A model generated the notes under the pieces. It searched no databases. It was not told the DNA's origin and saw only the letters and a list, made by a program, of their open reading frames with translations. From positions 52,562-116,561 of the forward strand of contig MU119377.1 of assembly GCA_014904845.1 (NCBI GenBank): a DNA stretch of 64,000 nt, written 5' to 3'. Shown here piece after piece: positions 61,601-64,000 of the stretch. Each line of letters opens with the position of its first letter. The first letter of the stretch is position 1. The DNA is from Acephala macrosclerotiorum (Eukaryota > Ascomycota > Leotiomycetes > Helotiales > Mollisiaceae). Made by a program: the position numbers and the translations under genes.

Positions 61601-64000
61601 TTAATAATATTAATAATTTATATATATTTAAATAAAAAGAAAATTATTAAAATTTATTAATAAAATTTTATTTGTAAATATTTAATTTAAAATATTTTAA
61701 TATATTATTATTAAATTTATTAATACGAATTATATTACGATAATATAAATTAAAATATATTATAAAAATTAATTATACAAAAAAAGAAAACGTATATAAT
61801 ATATTAATTTTATATAAAATATTTATAATTTCAAATTTATCGTTTATTAATATTAACGTATTAAAAAAATTTATTTTTTAAATTATTTAATATTATAAAT
61901 AACGATTTTAAATACGTTTTTAAATAAAATAATAATTTCAAAATAAATATTTTAAAATATAATTATTAATTTATAATTTTTAAAAGTTTTATAAATAAAT
62001 TAAAAAAAAATTAAACGTTTTTTTAATTAATAATTATTTTAATTAAATAAAAATAAAAAATAAAAAATTGATATTATTAAATTTTAATCGATTATTATAT
62101 TTTATTTTTTTGATAAATAATATATAATTATATAATTATTTAAAAAAATACGAATTCGATATTTTATATTATTAATAAGTTTTTTTAAATACAAAATAAA
62201 AATAAATAATTTAATTAAAAATTTATAATTAATAAATTTATATTCAAATAAAAGTTTTTTATAAAAAATTTAATATATAAAAAAAAGTTTATTTTATTAT
62301 TATTATAATATTTTTATTTATAAATGTTTTATTTTCAAATAAATATTTTATTTAAATATAAAATCGTATAAAGTTATATAATTTATATTAATTAAAAATA
62401 TATATTTAAAAATAGCAATTGAAATAAAAATATTAAAATAAAATTAATTTTTTAAAATTTTATATTTTTTATATATTTTAAAATTATATAATTTAAATAA
62501 TAATAATATATAAAAATATTTTTTATTTTTAATTAAAAATAATAATTTTATTATAATATTTTAATAATTACGCGAATTTAAATATTAAAACTTTATTAAA
62601 TATTGAATTTTTTTTTTTTATTCGTATAATTTTTATAAATAATTTTTTAATATATTTTGAAATTTTATAAAATTTTTAATTATAATAATTATTTTATTAT
62701 AAAATGAAAAACTCGTTTATTCGAATTAAAAAAAATTTAACGTTAAAAAAAAAATATTTAATATTATTATTTTTTAATTCGATTAAATTAATATTTATAA
62801 ACGATTTTTATTAAAATAAATTTATAATATTAAACGTTTAATAAAAAAAAAATATAAAAATATAAATAATAAATATTTTTTTCATTTTATAATTATTATT
62901 TATAAATAAAATTATTAAAATAAAAATAAAAATATTAATAATAATTTTTTTAAAAAAAGTTTTTATATTTTTATAATATTTTAAATAATATATTTTATTT
63001 TTTATTTTAAATTTTTTATTTTAAATTTTTTATTTTAAATTCTTTATTTAATTTAAACGTTTTTAATATTTATAATATTAAATTTTTTTTTTTTTTCAAA
63101 TTTTTAAATTTTTTTGCGTTTTTTTAATATTTAATAAACGAATTAATAATATAAATATAAAATTTTACGTTTATATTTTTATATGATTTATCGTTTTATA
63201 ATTTATTATTTTTTATTATTGTTTTTCGATTATTTAAATTTCGATTATAATATTAAAAAAAAAAAATTATATTTTAATTTATTTTTATTATTTATATACG
63301 AATTAATTTTATTTATTATTTTAAATACTTTATTCGATTTAATATTTTTTAATAATTTTATTAATATTTTCGAAAAATATTTTTTTTTAAAATTAAAAAT
63401 TATTCGTATAATTTAAAAATTTCGCGATTTTTTATTAATTAAATTTATTATTAAAAAAATTTAAAATTTAAAATCGAATTATTATATTCGATCGATTTAA
63501 TATATATAATAATAATAAATCGTTAAATTATATTCTTTTTATAATTAAATTATTTTGTTAAAAAATATTAATAAAAATAATTATAAATTATTATTATTTA
63601 ATAATAATCGCAAAATAATAATATAAAAAAAAATATGAAAATTAATTAAAAATTATAATAATAATTATTATATTTATTTTAAAATTAATATCGAATATTA
63701 AAATAAATATAAATAATTTATTAATTTTCGATTTAATATAAAATTATAAAATTTAATTAATAATTATACGTTTTTATATTATTAATTAATTTATAATTTA
63801 ATTTTTATTAATAAATATAATATATATTAAAATTAATAATATCGAATTATTTTTTATTAAATAATACGTTTATAATTAATTATAAATATATTAAATAATT
63901 ATTTCGTTTTAAAAGTATTTATTATTATTTTTTTTACGTTAAAATTTTTTTTTATTTTTTATTTTCGTTTTTTATTTTTAATATTTTTATTTATTTTATT
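58651..64000. other. AT-rich block to the window end, decayed repeats
   Basis: Same character as 40970-51440: almost no C or G outside CpG, and no gene. The only long frame (63183-63416 plus) is Phe/Ile/Leu/Tyr/Asn-rich and reflects base composition. No LTR or inverted ends were recognised. Confidence 0.6.

Noticed and set aside
63183..63416. 77-codon plus ORF with hydrophobic stretches
   Set aside because: Looks like a membrane protein only because of the T-rich strand; no start context, partner or conserved copy.
1..64000. CRISPR arrays, bacterial operons, tRNA or rRNA genes
   Set aside because: No spaced direct repeats of CRISPR type, no tRNA-like arm pairs in the normal-composition islands, and the gene structure is eukaryotic.

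Overview
The window looks like a chromosome segment of a filamentous ascomycete (Pezizomycotina) with strong repeat-induced point mutation (RIP). Roughly 85% of it is extremely A+T-rich; lines I counted by hand are near 10% G+C. The rest is a few sharply bounded islands of ordinary composition. RIP is inferred from transposon genes in which the differences are almost all C-to-T or G-to-A (Gln to stop, Trp to stop, Asp to Asn, Glu to Lys). The coding signatures (short introns with GT..AG ends and CTAA-like branch sites, a fungal NACHT receptor, a fungal-type NADPH oxidase tail) fit that group. I cannot name the species.

Layout. 1-26626: three copies of one Ty3/Gypsy retroelement of about 12.1 kb, nested in each other. 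The oldest copy (C) is split into 7311-9589 and 21714-26626. A complete copy (B, minus strand, 9590-21713) sits inside it, and a third copy (A, plus strand, up to 7310) abuts its left end. 26627-30460: unidentified AT-rich decay. 30603-30920: a RIP-damaged GT32 (Och1-like) mannosyltransferase remnant. 31419-37731: a younger, complete but dead Ty1/Copia element with 229-bp LTRs and a perfect 5-bp target duplication (ATAAT). 38250-40960: an island of normal composition holding unknown ORFs and the 3' end of an NADPH oxidase gene. 40970-51440: 10 kb of AT-rich decay. 51441-58650: the main gene island, with one apparently intact four-exon gene for a NOD-like receptor (DUF7708-like domain, NACHT, C-terminal propeller-like region), a small minus-strand C2H2-type zinc-finger gene model, and the 3' end of a GH51 arabinofuranosidase. 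58650-64000: AT-rich decay again.

How it fits together. The only gene that looks fully functional is the NACHT receptor, predicted to act as a cytosolic sensor in non-self recognition or regulated cell death. It is squeezed between AT-rich blocks, with its start codon only about 0.2 kb from one. Around it are 3'-end fragments of ordinary metabolic genes and dead retroelements of different ages. The strongest structural result is the reconstructed nesting order of the Gypsy copies and the extra coding remnants this element carries between pol and its 3' LTR. A second striking pattern is that in the oldest blocks nearly every surviving C lies in a CpG.
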